Source of the DNA: CAZOVB01 sp964583095
GTDB lineage: Bacteria > Planctomycetota > Phycisphaerae > SM23-33
Assembly (NCBI GenBank): GCA_964583095.1
Contig: CAZOVB010000003.1
Span: 141,792-205,791, forward strand
Direction of reading: 5' to 3'
Length of the DNA: 64,000 nt
The translations under genes and the position numbers were made by a program. Shown piece by piece: positions 16,009 to 24,359 of the stretch. Within the stretch, counting starts at the first letter, position 1, and every line of letters begins with the position of its first letter. The notes beneath the pieces were generated by a model, which did no database searches, was not told the DNA's origin, and saw only the letters and a program-made list of their open reading frames with translations.

Positions 16009-16548
16009 TCAAGGCTGTCGTTCTTCTCGACCCAGCCAGTAAAGCCCCAATACAGCGATCGTTTTGGCGTCGTGTATCTCGCCGCTGCGGACCATCCGCC
16101 GGATCTGCTCGTCGCTGTAGGATTCTACGGTAATCCGCTCGTAGGGTTCAAGCCGGGCCGGGCCCCGCGTGATTCCTGTGGCCAGGTACGCGTGCATCTT
16201 CTCATCCAGGGCCCCCGGGGCGGTATAAAAACTGCCCAGAAGCTCCAGCCTGGCCGCCCTGCATCCGGTCTCTTCCAGCAGTTCCCGCCGGGCACCGGCG
16301 AGGGGGTCTTCTTCTATTTCGACGCCCCCGGCCGGCAACTCCAGAAGGTTTTCGTTCACGGCATAGCGCTCATTGCGTATCAGCAGGATCTCACCGTCCT
16401 CAAGCACCGGCAGAATGGTAACGGCTGGACGGCAGTGAACAAGGTCGCGGGGCAGGACATTGCCATCGGGCATGCGAACCCCCACGCGGTGGACTTCCAC
16501 CACCCGCCCGGAATAGTGCAGCTCGTCAAAGGCAAATCGATCGGTCAT
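16009..16548 (-). CDS. Nudix hydrolase, ADP-ribose pyrophosphatase-like
   Basis: 179 residues. A Nudix box runs from GGVEIEEDPLAGARRELLEE to TG, preceded by NENLLELPAGG, the arrangement of ADP-sugar pyrophosphatases (NudF/ADPRase type), which split ADP-ribose into AMP and ribose-5-phosphate. The N-terminal domain (YSGRVVEVHRVGVRMPDG) also fits that group. ATG at 16548 was chosen by family length; no Shine-Dalgarno is visible, but TATAAT lies 7 bases upstream, so the mRNA may be nearly leaderless. It is divergent from dxr and precedes the rhomboid gene with a short overlap. Confidence 0.86.
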   Translation of the reverse strand: MTDRFAFDELHYSGRVVEVHRVGVRMPDGNVLPRDLVHCRPAVTILPVLEDGEILLIRNERYAVNENLLELPAGGVEIEEDPLAGARRELLEETGCRAARLELLGSFYTAPGALDEKMHAYLATGITRGPARLEPYERITVESYSDEQIRRMVRSGEIHDAKTIAVLGLYWLGREERQP

Positions 16549-16555
16549 TCCCGGG

Positions 16556-16586
16556 ATTATACCGGGCCTGGTTGCGATTGCCTCAA
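16556..16586 (-). promoter_or_regulatory. Candidate promoter of the Nudix-rhomboid pair
   Basis: A perfect TATAAT (16556-16561, minus strand) stands 7 bases before the Nudix ATG, with TTGAGG (16581-16586) 19 bases further upstream. The -35 spacing is poor, so the call rests on the -10 box. Transcription would start at or next to the start codon. Confidence 0.3.
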
Positions 16587-16631
16587 GGAACCGGGAAATC
16601 CCTTCATCGATGCCCGCGCCTCCCTTTGCTC

Positions 16632-16659
16632 TTGCCCGGCGGGGCTGGGCGCGTAAGAT
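16632..16659 (+). promoter_or_regulatory. Candidate promoter of dxr
   Basis: TTGCCC (16632-16637), a 16-base spacer and TAAGAT (16654-16659) precede the dxr ATG at 16670 by ten bases. An earlier in-frame ATG at 16658 overlaps the -10 box, which argues for the later start and a leaderless or near-leaderless transcript. Confidence 0.35.
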
Positions 16660-16669
16660 GCATGCGACC

Positions 16670-17866
16670 ATGGGCCAAACAGCAGACCCCTCACAACCTC
16701 CCTGCCGGGAGCTGGCCCTGATGGGCTCGACCGGCAGCATCGGACGCCAGAGCCTGGAAGTCCTCGAAGACCTCCGGGGCTACCGCGTCTGCGCGCTGTC
16801 GGCCGGGAGCAACTGGAAGCTGCTGGCAGAGCAGGCGCGGAAGTTCCGGCCCCGCTACGTAGCCCTGTCCGACGGGCCCGGCGAGCAGCTCCGCAGCCAA
16901 CTGCCCGAGGGGACGCAGCTTCTTCAGGGCCCCGAAGCCATGACGGAGATGATTCGCCGATCCCGCCCCTCGATGGTGGTATCAGCCGTGGTGGGAGCCG
17001 CGGGGCTCGAACCGACCCTCCAAGCCATTGAAATCGGCGCCGATATCGCCCTGGCCAACAAGGAAACCCTGGTGGCTGCGGGGGAAATCGTCATCCCCGC
17101 CGCCGCCAAAGCCGGTGTCCGCATCCTGCCCGTCGACAGCGAGCACTCCGGCGTCTTCCAGTGCCTTACCGGTGCCCACAGCGACCAGGTGGAGAAAATC
17201 GTCCTGACCGCCTCGGGCGGAGCCCTTCGCGACTGGGACGAGGCGGACCTGGCCTCTGCCACCGTCGACGACGCCCTGAACCACCCCACCTGGCAGATGG
17301 GCAGCAAGATCACGATCGACTCGGCCACGCTGATCAACAAGGCCCTGGAGGTCATCGAGGCCCACTGGCTCTTTTCCCTGCCCGGGGAAAAAATCGAGGT
17401 ACTCATCCACCCCGAGAGCACGGTGCACGCGATGGTACACTTCCGCGATGGGAGCGTGCTGGCCCAGATGGGGCCTCCCGACATGAAAGGGCCCATTTCC
17501 CACGCCCTCTGCTGGCCCGACCGCTTGCAGCGACAGGCGCAGGTGCTGGACCTGGCCGGGATGGGACAGCTGACCTTCTCCCGCCCGAAAGGGCGTTTTG
17601 CCCGGGCCCTGGCCCTTGCCTACCGTGTCATAGATCAGGGCGGTACCAGCGGAGCTATCCTCAACGCCGCCAACGAGCAGGCCGTCGAGGCGTTCCTGGA
17701 GCGAAAAATCTCCTTTGCGCAAATCGTCGAACTGGTCGAAAATACACTGAACCGGGCCTCGCCCAACCGGGAAGTAACCCTCGATACGCTCCGCGAGGCC
17801 GATGCCTGGGCCCGAAAGGATGTCCAAGGGCAACTGGAACAAGCCTCTTCTCAAACTTCAAAGTGA
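16670..17866 (+). CDS. dxr: 1-deoxy-D-xylulose-5-phosphate reductoisomerase
   Basis: 398 residues, the usual length. It rearranges and reduces DXP to 2-C-methyl-D-erythritol 4-phosphate with NADPH, the committed step of the MEP isoprenoid route that feeds undecaprenyl phosphate and quinones. The NADPH loop reads LMGSTGSIGRQSL near the N-terminus, followed by ALANKETLVAAG, VDSEHSGVFQCL and SKITIDSATLINKALEVIEA, which carry metal and substrate residues. No Shine-Dalgarno is clear. The RIP protease gene follows after 10 bases, a pairing seen in many bacteria. Confidence 0.96.
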   Translation: MGQTADPSQPPCRELALMGSTGSIGRQSLEVLEDLRGYRVCALSAGSNWKLLAEQARKFRPRYVALSDGPGEQLRSQLPEGTQLLQGPEAMTEMIRRSRPSMVVSAVVGAAGLEPTLQAIEIGADIALANKETLVAAGEIVIPAAAKAGVRILPVDSEHSGVFQCLTGAHSDQVEKIVLTASGGALRDWDEADLASATVDDALNHPTWQMGSKITIDSATLINKALEVIEAHWLFSLPGEKIEVLIHPESTVHAMVHFRDGSVLAQMGPPDMKGPISHALCWPDRLQRQAQVLDLAGMGQLTFSRPKGRFARALALAYRVIDQGGTSGAILNAANEQAVEAFLERKISFAQIVELVENTLNRASPNREVTLDTLREADAWARKDVQGQLEQASSQTSK

Positions 17867-17876
17867 TAGAAACCGC

Positions 17877-20024
17877 ATGAGCAATTTACTGGCTTTCGAT
17901 ATCTCCTGGCTGCTGGGCGAATGGATCCTTCCGGTCCTGATGTTCCTGGCCGGACTGGGTCTGGTCGTCTTCATCCACGAGCTGGGGCACTTCATGGTGG
18001 CCAAGTTCGTGGGCATCAAGGTCGAACGTTTCGCCATCGGCATGGGCCCGCCGCTGATAAAAATCCCTGTCGGCGAAACGGAGTACTGTCTCTGCGCCCT
18101 GCCGCTGGGCGGATACGTCAAAATGCTCGGCCAGGAAGATTTTGCGCCCCTCGAGGATGGCCAGGAGCAGCAGCTCGACCCCCGCAGCTACCAGGCCAAG
18201 AGCGTCGGGGCGCGTTTTGCCGTCATCTCGGCCGGGGTGATCATGAACCTCATCGGGGCAGCGATGCTGTTTATCCTGGTGGGGATGATCGGCATCAAGT
18301 TTCCCGCTCCGATCGTCGGCGGGGTGGTTCCCGGTTCCTCGGCGGAAATGGCCGAAATCCAGTGGGATACCCCCCTGCCGGGCCTGACCCCCGATGGACA
18401 GCAGCGCAAGACCACCCAGGGCCTGATCCCGGGAGATAAGATTCTCAGCCTCGACGGGGAAGAGATCGAATCCGGGATGGATCTGAAGGTCAAGCCCGCC
18501 CTGGCCAACAAGGACGAGGTCTTTACCACGCGGATCGAAAGACCCCTGGACGGCAAGACCTACCTGGGGACCGCGGAGTTGAAACTCACCGACATGCCCT
18601 CGCCCTCGGGCGGGACGATCAACGGCCTGGGGATCCGTCTGGCCGGCAGTCTGACCTTTGCCAAGGTCGACGACGAGCGCGGCTCCGACCTGTTCCAGCC
18701 GGAAGACAGAATCGTCGGCTTTAATGGAAAGCCTATCGAGCACAGTTGGCAGATTTCGCGATGGGCCAAGCAATTCGATCCGGCCGATCAGCCGGTCCCC
18801 TCGGAAGTGGATATGACCGTCCAGCGCGGTGAGCAGAAGGAAGAAATCACCCGCCAGGTGCCGATCCATCTGCTGCTCAAGCAGCGGGTGGTGTTCCTCA
18901 AGAGCACCGGGGAGATGCTCCGCCTGGGTTCCGACGGCAAGGAGCCCGACGGTGATAAGCTCCAGCTCACGCTGGAATCCGGCCGGACGCGAACCATTGA
19001 AAAGGACGACCTGCTGGAGACCAAGGAGAGTCAGGACATCCTGGGCATGCTCCCCCGGGCGTACATCAACACCGTGATAGACGGCTCGCCGGCCGACGAG
19101 GCAGGCCTGGAACCCGGGGATATCATCTATGAGTACTACGACCGGGTTCTGCCGACCCCGGCCCAGATTTTCGAGATCAACAAGGACGTCAAGGAAGGTG
19201 GCGGCTTGATCGGGATCATCCGCGAAGGCAGCCGCAAAGACCTGCGCAAGATCTCCCCGACCCAGCGCGACGGACGGGCGCTGATCGGTATCAATCCTCT
19301 TCCGGACGTCTCCCATGCGGTAATTGCCGATGTTCGCGAGGGCTCTCCGGCCCAGAAGCAAGGCCTCAAGAGCCAGGACAGGATCCTCTCGGTCAATGGC
19401 CGGAAAGTCAGCGGCTGGATCGACGTATTCAACGCCATCGGCCAGGCCCAGCATGACCAGCAGGAAGTGGTGCTGCGGGTGGATCGCGGCTCGGAGGAAC
19501 CGGTCGAAGTTTCGATGGGCCTGATCTCCCAAGACCAACTGAACCCCGACTTCTACGAGATCAACGTAGACCTCCGCCTGCCCCCGCGGCAGCGCCTGAT
19601 GGGTCCGGAACTTCACTTCGGCCCCGTCGAGGCGTTGGGCTGGGGCGTGGGCCAGGTCGGCAAGTTCGCCGCGAGCACCTACATCACCCTCAAGGCGCTG
19701 TTTGTCGGGTCGGTCTCGACGCGCGAAGTCTCCGGGCCGGTGGGCATCGGGGATACCGCCATCCGCCTCGGCAGAGACAGCTTTGTCCGATTCCTCTGGT
19801 TCATGGGGATCATCAGCGTCTCGCTGGCGGTAATCAACTTCCTGCCCCTGCCGGTGGTCGACGGAGGACACGCCGTCTTCCTGCTCATCGAGAAGATTCG
19901 CGGCAAACCGCTGCCGATCAAGGTGCAGAATGCCATCCAGATCGGCGGATTGATCCTCCTGGTGGGCCTGTTCCTGCTGATCACGTTCCAGGACATCGAC
20001 AAGTTGCTCGATCGCATGTGGTAA
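17877..20024 (+). CDS. rseP: RIP (site-2) zinc metalloprotease, RseP-like, with extra PDZ modules
   Basis: 715 residues against about 450 in E. coli RseP. The first helix carries the zinc motif HELGH at 34-38. The C-terminal helices carry NFLPLPVVDGGHAVF near 653-667, with the third zinc ligand Asp. Between them are about 450 periplasmic residues in which I count four PDZ-like units, recognisable by VVPGSSAEMA, DLFQPEDRIVGFNGK, DGSPADEAGLEPGD and REGSPAQKQGLKSQD. The enzyme should cut transmembrane regulators such as anti-sigma factors after a first cleavage. ATG at 17877 begins ten bases after dxr; dihydroorotase follows after 16 bases. Confidence 0.92.
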   Translation: MSNLLAFDISWLLGEWILPVLMFLAGLGLVVFIHELGHFMVAKFVGIKVERFAIGMGPPLIKIPVGETEYCLCALPLGGYVKMLGQEDFAPLEDGQEQQLDPRSYQAKSVGARFAVISAGVIMNLIGAAMLFILVGMIGIKFPAPIVGGVVPGSSAEMAEIQWDTPLPGLTPDGQQRKTTQGLIPGDKILSLDGEEIESGMDLKVKPALANKDEVFTTRIERPLDGKTYLGTAELKLTDMPSPSGGTINGLGIRLAGSLTFAKVDDERGSDLFQPEDRIVGFNGKPIEHSWQISRWAKQFDPADQPVPSEVDMTVQRGEQKEEITRQVPIHLLLKQRVVFLKSTGEMLRLGSDGKEPDGDKLQLTLESGRTRTIEKDDLLETKESQDILGMLPRAYINTVIDGSPADEAGLEPGDIIYEYYDRVLPTPAQIFEINKDVKEGGGLIGIIREGSRKDLRKISPTQRDGRALIGINPLPDVSHAVIADVREGSPAQKQGLKSQDRILSVNGRKVSGWIDVFNAIGQAQHDQQEVVLRVDRGSEEPVEVSMGLISQDQLNPDFYEINVDLRLPPRQRLMGPELHFGPVEALGWGVGQVGKFAASTYITLKALFVGSVSTREVSGPVGIGDTAIRLGRDSFVRFLWFMGIISVSLAVINFLPLPVVDGGHAVFLLIEKIRGKPLPIKVQNAIQIGGLILLVGLFLLITFQDIDKLLDRMW

Positions 20025-20040
20025 ACGGAAAGCCAACGAT

Positions 20041-21312
20041 ATGACAGATCTGCTGATCCAGGGCGGGCGGGTCATCGATCCCGAGGCCGGCATCGACCGC
20101 GTGACCGACGTAGCCATCAAATCGGGCAAGATCGAAAGAATAGGCCCGGGAGAGTCCGAAGCCAGGAAAACCCTCGACGCCCGAGGATGCATCGTCTGCC
20201 CGGGCCTGATCGACGTACACGTCCACTGCCGCGAACCGGGCCACGAGGAAGAAGAGACCGTGGCGACCGCCTCGGCCGCTGCGGTGGCCGGCGGATTCAC
20301 CACCGTCTGTGCGATGCCCAACACCCACCCGCCGATCGACGATGAAACCGCCGTTCAGTATATCAATCAGCGGGCGCGCGAGGCCGCCCTGGCCCGCGTG
20401 CTCACCGCGGGCTGCATCACCAAGGGGCGCGAGGGCAAGGAACTGGCCGAGATGGGCCTGATGGTTGAAGCCGGCGCTGCCGCCTTCACCGACGACGGGG
20501 ACGGCGTGGCCAGCACGTCCGTCATGCAACGGGCCATGCAGTATACCCGCATGCTCGGAATGACCCTCATGCAGCATTGCCAGGACCCGGACCTGGCCGG
20601 GGGAAGCATGAACTCCGGGCCCATTGCCGTAAGGCTGGGCCTTTCGGGCATCGCCTCCAGCGGCGAAGAGATCATGCTTCGCCGCGACCTGGACCTGGTC
20701 AAGCATACCGGCGCTTCCTACCACGTGCAGCACGTCTCCTGCGCCGGAAGTGTGGAGCTGATCCGTCAGGCCAAGGCCGACGGACTCCGCGTCACCGCCG
20801 AGGCCACCCCCCACCACCTGCTGCTGACCGACGCTGCCTGCATGACCTACGATCCCAACTACAAAATGAACCCGCCCCTGCGTCGCCAGGAGGATGTCCA
20901 GGCCCTGCGGGCAGGCGTGGCCGACGGTACCATCGACTGCCTGGCCACCGACCACGCCCCCCATGCCAAGGAAGAAAAGGAGTTGGAGTTCGCCCTGGCC
21001 CCGTTCGGAATCATCTCCCTGGACTGCGCCCTGGGGCTCTACGTCAAGGCCCTGATCGACACGGGGCTGATGGACTGGCCCGAACTGATCCGTCGGATGA
21101 CCGTCAACCCCGCCCGCGTGCTGGATATCGAGGCCGGCTCGCTGGCCGACGGCGCCCGGGCCGATGTGACCGTCATCGATCCCCAGACGTCCTGGCAGGT
21201 GGATGTCGAGAGCTTCGCCTCCAAGGCTCGCAACTGTCCCTACCAGGGCTGGGAACTCCACGCCAGGGCCAGGACCACCGTGGTCGACGGCAAGATCAAG
21301 TTCCAGCGATAG
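20041..21312 (+). CDS. pyrC: Dihydroorotase, class I (PyrC)
   Basis: 423 residues. Zinc amidohydrolase that interconverts carbamoyl-aspartate and dihydroorotate in pyrimidine synthesis. The metal motif DVHVHCREPGHEEEET gives His60 and His62; further signatures are CAMPNTHPPID, TAEATPHHL and the late catalytic Asp in CLATDHAPHAKEEK. The usual partner pyrB is not adjacent. It follows the RIP protease by 16 bases and precedes a NYN-domain gene by 9, so all three probably share a transcript beginning at dxr. Confidence 0.95.
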   Translation: MTDLLIQGGRVIDPEAGIDRVTDVAIKSGKIERIGPGESEARKTLDARGCIVCPGLIDVHVHCREPGHEEEETVATASAAAVAGGFTTVCAMPNTHPPIDDETAVQYINQRAREAALARVLTAGCITKGREGKELAEMGLMVEAGAAAFTDDGDGVASTSVMQRAMQYTRMLGMTLMQHCQDPDLAGGSMNSGPIAVRLGLSGIASSGEEIMLRRDLDLVKHTGASYHVQHVSCAGSVELIRQAKADGLRVTAEATPHHLLLTDAACMTYDPNYKMNPPLRRQEDVQALRAGVADGTIDCLATDHAPHAKEEKELEFALAPFGIISLDCALGLYVKALIDTGLMDWPELIRRMTVNPARVLDIEAGSLADGARADVTVIDPQTSWQVDVESFASKARNCPYQGWELHARARTTVVDGKIKFQR

Positions 21313-21321
21313 GATTCCCCC

Positions 21322-21798
21322 ATGCCCCTGCTCATCGACGGCAACAACCTGCTCTATGCCGTCGCCGATGCCCTGGGCACCTCGCTTTCCCGCTACGCAC
21401 TGGCTCGGATGCTGTCCGAGCTGACCCGGAAGACCGGCCAGGTGGTAACCCTGGTCTTTGACGGGGCACCGGCCAGCCGGGCAGATGCCGACCAGTTCGC
21501 CCTGCTGGAAATCGAGATTCACTTCGCCTATCCCGGACCGGCCGACGGCGTACTCTGCCGTCTTCTGGCCGAGAACTCCGCTCCCCGCAGGCTCGAGGTC
21601 GTCAGCACCGATCGGGAAATCCGCAAGGCCGCCCGGAGACGCAAGGCCAAGTCGCTGCGCAGCGAAGACTTCGCCGGCAAACTCCTCCGGGAGATCAACA
21701 GGCCCGACCCTGCCCCACCGGCCGAGCCGATCGAGAAACGAAAAGGCCTCACAGAGGACCAGAGCCGGAAATGGCTGCGGGAATTCGGCTACGAATGA
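21322..21798 (+). CDS. NYN-domain (YacP-like) putative ribonuclease
   Basis: 158 residues. The N-terminus MPLLIDGNNLLYAV and the later VTLVFDGAPASRADAD match the NYN/PIN-like nuclease fold of the YacP/Rae1 group, with conserved acidic residues Asp6 and the FDG aspartate, followed by STDREIRKAARRRKAKSL. In Firmicutes Rae1 cleaves mRNA on the ribosome. A similar RNA-processing role is a family-based guess here. The C-terminal 30 residues are Pro/Lys-rich. It is translated from an ATG nine bases after pyrC. Confidence 0.75.
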   Translation: MPLLIDGNNLLYAVADALGTSLSRYALARMLSELTRKTGQVVTLVFDGAPASRADADQFALLEIEIHFAYPGPADGVLCRLLAENSAPRRLEVVSTDREIRKAARRRKAKSLRSEDFAGKLLREINRPDPAPPAEPIEKRKGLTEDQSRKWLREFGYE

Positions 21799-21934
21799 AC
21801 TTTTCCTGCGCAGAGGCATCTACAACGAATATGGACTGCAAGAGACGCTTGTCCTGCGTCTGTTATTTGCTGCGCCTGAAACGCACCCGTCCCCCATCCG
21901 CCTCGCCGGCCCGGGGGGCAAAGGAGAACGCAAG

Positions 21935-23122
21935 ATGAAAAACCTTTCCGTCGCCCTGCTGCTCCTTGGCGCCTCGCTCGCCTCAGCGGCTGCCCCGCCC
22001 CGGTCGGATCCGGCCCCAGGCCCGGAAAAGTCTCCCGATCAGCCTTTCGGAAAGAATATCGAGAAAATGGCCCTGACAATCCAACGCGGGCCGGACAAGA
22101 ATGGCGATCAGAATCTGCTCCTGCTCTCGGTCGCTCCGCTGAACCGAATGGCCCCGCCCAAGGGACATACCTGGGTGCAGATCGACAAGCCACTGGGCCT
22201 AAATCTGTTTCACCACCTCAAGCAGACAAAATTCTTTTTTCAAGGCCAGGAGGCAGACAACCTCCCGCTCATCACCGAAGGCTACCGCATCCTTATCCAG
22301 TCGGGAGAAGATCGATTTTATCGGGACTACAGCGACGCCGAGGCCCTGGTTGGGCTTTCGGGCCTGCGGGCCGTCCTGGCTGGAGCAGGCCAGGCCGTCC
22401 CCGACAGGTGGCAGAAGAACGACGACGGCTCCTGGCTGTGCCCGGGTTGCAAGGGCAAGGCAAACATCATGAGCATCGGCAAGTGCTCTTCCTGCAAAGA
22501 GATGACCGCCAGCGGCGCCCACAAGCTCTGCCGCGTCTGCTCGGCCAGGCAGGGCAGGTGCATGTCCTGCGCCAAGGAACTGCCCAACGCCGGCAGCAGC
22601 CAGGCCTCCGATGCGCTCCAAGCCCTGATGGCTCCTCTGGCCGATGAGCAGAAGAAGGCCAACGCCCGGGCCGATGAGCTGATCCAGAAGCTCGGAGACG
22701 ACAACTTCCGCATCCGCAAGCAGGCAAGCGATGAGCTGGCCAGGCTCGGCTATGCCGTTCGCGACCGCCTCGCCAAAGCCCTCCAAGCCAAGGATCTGGA
22801 CCTGGAAGCCCGAACCCGCATCGAGCAGATCCTCCGGGAACTGCCCGAGACACAACTGGAAGATGGCAAGCAGGTCACCACCGCCGAGGGCAACACCATT
22901 CGTATCAGCAAGGGAATGATCGAAGCGATCCACCCCGAGGGCAAGATCCTCTGGCGGACCCGGCCGACCATTGAAGTGGCCACGCTGAAGCTCGAACGCG
23001 GCAAGCTGCACGCCACGACCCAAGACAAGACCGCCAGCCTCGTCCTGGATCCCGCGACCGGCCAGACGGTGGGGATGATTCAAAGAACCCTTAATGCAAA
23101 CAAGCTGCGAATACGTTTATAA
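21935..23122 (+). CDS. Secreted protein with zinc-ribbon-like Cys pairs
   Basis: 395 residues; function not recognised. ATG at 21935 follows AAGGAG by 8 bases. A clear signal peptide (MKNLSVALLLLGASLASAAA) directs export. Residues around 165-225 contain four CxxC pairs (CPGC, CSSC, CRVC, CMSC) spaced like two zinc ribbons, unusual for an exported protein because such ribbons are mostly cytoplasmic. A charged helical part with a HEAT-like stretch (GDDNFRIRKQASDELARLGY) and a C-terminal beta-rich domain follow. The stop overlaps the coaD start in TAATG. The 136-base gap before it shows no other feature. Confidence 0.7.
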   Translation: MKNLSVALLLLGASLASAAAPPRSDPAPGPEKSPDQPFGKNIEKMALTIQRGPDKNGDQNLLLLSVAPLNRMAPPKGHTWVQIDKPLGLNLFHHLKQTKFFFQGQEADNLPLITEGYRILIQSGEDRFYRDYSDAEALVGLSGLRAVLAGAGQAVPDRWQKNDDGSWLCPGCKGKANIMSIGKCSSCKEMTASGAHKLCRVCSARQGRCMSCAKELPNAGSSQASDALQALMAPLADEQKKANARADELIQKLGDDNFRIRKQASDELARLGYAVRDRLAKALQAKDLDLEARTRIEQILRELPETQLEDGKQVTTAEGNTIRISKGMIEAIHPEGKILWRTRPTIEVATLKLERGKLHATTQDKTASLVLDPATGQTVGMIQRTLNANKLRIRL

Positions 23123-23619
23123 TGGCCGCCATGGCCGAGAAACCAAAACGCATTGCCGTCTTCCCCGGAACCTTCGACCCGCTGACCAACGGACACCTGG
23201 ATGTCATCGGCAGGGGCTGCAAGCTCTTCGATCAGCTCATCGTAGCCGTCGGGGAGAATCCCGACAAGGCCGCCTGGCTGGCACAGGATCTCCGGGCCAG
23301 GATCATCGGGCAGGTCACCGGCGATCTGGACAACGTCCGCGTCGAGACCTTCCAGGGCCTGACGATGGACTACGCCCGCAAGGCCGGTGCGACCGCCATC
23401 CTCCGGGGCATCCGGAACACAGCCGACCTCCAGGCCGAGTTGCAACTGGCCACCGCCAACCGCATGGTGGCCGGAATCGAGACCGTGTTCATCCTGCCCT
23501 CGAGCCGGTGGGCCTATACCTCTTCGAGCCTGATCAAGCAGATCGCTTCGATGGGCGGGGATGTCTCCTCCCTTGTCCCGCCCGAAGTCGTCGAACACCT
23601 CAGGCCAAAAGGCGCCTAA
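23122..23619 (+). CDS. coaD: Phosphopantetheine adenylyltransferase
   Basis: 165 residues. Transfers AMP from ATP to 4'-phosphopantetheine, the penultimate step of coenzyme A synthesis. The nucleotidyltransferase motif FPGTFDPLTNGHLDVI carries the T/HxGH signature; AILRGIRNTADLQAE and the late YTSSSLIKQI are also diagnostic. Two starts are possible: ATG at 23122 in a TAATG overlap with the upstream gene, or ATG at 23131. A TATAAT at 23118-23123 sits just before the second, so a short transcript could begin there. It is convergent with nadD and overlaps it by four bases. Confidence 0.94.
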   Translation: MAAMAEKPKRIAVFPGTFDPLTNGHLDVIGRGCKLFDQLIVAVGENPDKAAWLAQDLRARIIGQVTGDLDNVRVETFQGLTMDYARKAGATAILRGIRNTADLQAELQLATANRMVAGIETVFILPSSRWAYTSSSLIKQIASMGGDVSSLVPPEVVEHLRPKGA

Positions 23620-24245
23620 CCGACTTTGTCCCCGTAGAGGCGGTTTTCCCGCACGTACTGCTCGACCGCCTCGGGCACCAGGTAGCGGATGCTCCTGTGC
23701 TCTCGGCACCGGTGGCGGATGTCGGTCGAGGAGATGTCGATCAACGGCGTCGGGCAGATTCCCTGGCAGATCCTGCGGGCCTTGGCCTGGCCGAAAGCCT
23801 CGCTGAGCTTCTCGCGAGCACCGGCCAGCTTCTCCTGCCACCCGGGACGGGCCGCGATGAGAAAACCGATCCGCTCGACCAGTTCCTCCGCCCTGTGCCA
23901 GTTGGGCAGATCATCGAGCATGTCCGCCCCGATGATCCACCGGATTTCGCTGTCCCCCCAGCGCCCTGCGAGTCTTTCCACCGCGTCGATGGTGTAACTG
24001 GGTCCCTCGCCGGTCAGCTCGATATCACTGATGCCCAGGACTTCCTGGCCGGCCATGGCCAGACGGAGCATCTCCAGCCTCTGGGAGCCTGTCGCCTCCG
24101 GCCCCGGTTTGTGGGGAGGGCTTGCGGCCGGCTGGAGCAGAATCCGACCCAAGCCCCGCTGTTCGGCGATACTCCTGGCCACGATCAGGTGCCCGTGATG
24201 CACCGGATCGAAGGTCCCTCCGAAGATGGCAATGGTTCTGGCCAC
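23616..24245 (-). CDS. nadD: Nicotinate-nucleotide adenylyltransferase
   Basis: 209 residues. Adenylates nicotinate mononucleotide to deamido-NAD. The motif IAIFGGTFDPVHHGHLIVA contains the HxGH signature, and PPHKPG, WIIGADMLDDLPNW and ISSTDIRHRC follow in the family order. GTG start at 24245 with AAGGA seven bases upstream. It faces coaD tail to tail with a four-base overlap, and is divergent from hisF. A promoter with TTGACT and TAAGCT lies just upstream. Confidence 0.95.
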   Translation of the reverse strand: MARTIAIFGGTFDPVHHGHLIVARSIAEQRGLGRILLQPAASPPHKPGPEATGSQRLEMLRLAMAGQEVLGISDIELTGEGPSYTIDAVERLAGRWGDSEIRWIIGADMLDDLPNWHRAEELVERIGFLIAARPGWQEKLAGAREKLSEAFGQAKARRICQGICPTPLIDISSTDIRHRCREHRSIRYLVPEAVEQYVRENRLYGDKVG

Positions 24246-24268
24246 GCAAATTCCTTTCCAGGCCCGGG

Positions 24269-24297
24269 AGCTTATTGCCCCCCGGATGCCCAGTCAA
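24269..24297 (-). promoter_or_regulatory. Candidate promoter of nadD
   Basis: Minus strand TTGACT (24292-24297), 17-base spacer, TAAGCT (24269-24274), 23 bases before the GTG. It lies back to back with the hisF promoter, only three bases apart. Confidence 0.5.
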
Positions 24298-24300
24298 CAA

Positions 24301-24329
24301 TTGCCCCGAGCCCGCGCGTACGTTAGAAT
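24301..24329 (+). promoter_or_regulatory. Candidate promoter of hisF-pilT
   Basis: TTGCCC (24301-24306), 17-base spacer, TAGAAT (24324-24329), 30 bases before the hisF ATG. The same hexamers at the same spacing occur before the thioesterase gene at 29478-29506. Confidence 0.55.
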
Positions 24330-24359
24330 ACGGTTTTCCTGCCTTCGGAGTCCTGTGAA

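Noticed and set aside
17886..20324. Minus-strand open frame of 812 codons opposite the RIP protease
   Set aside because: Antisense to an obvious protease gene; composition is repetitive His/Gln/Asp and matches the complement of coding DNA.
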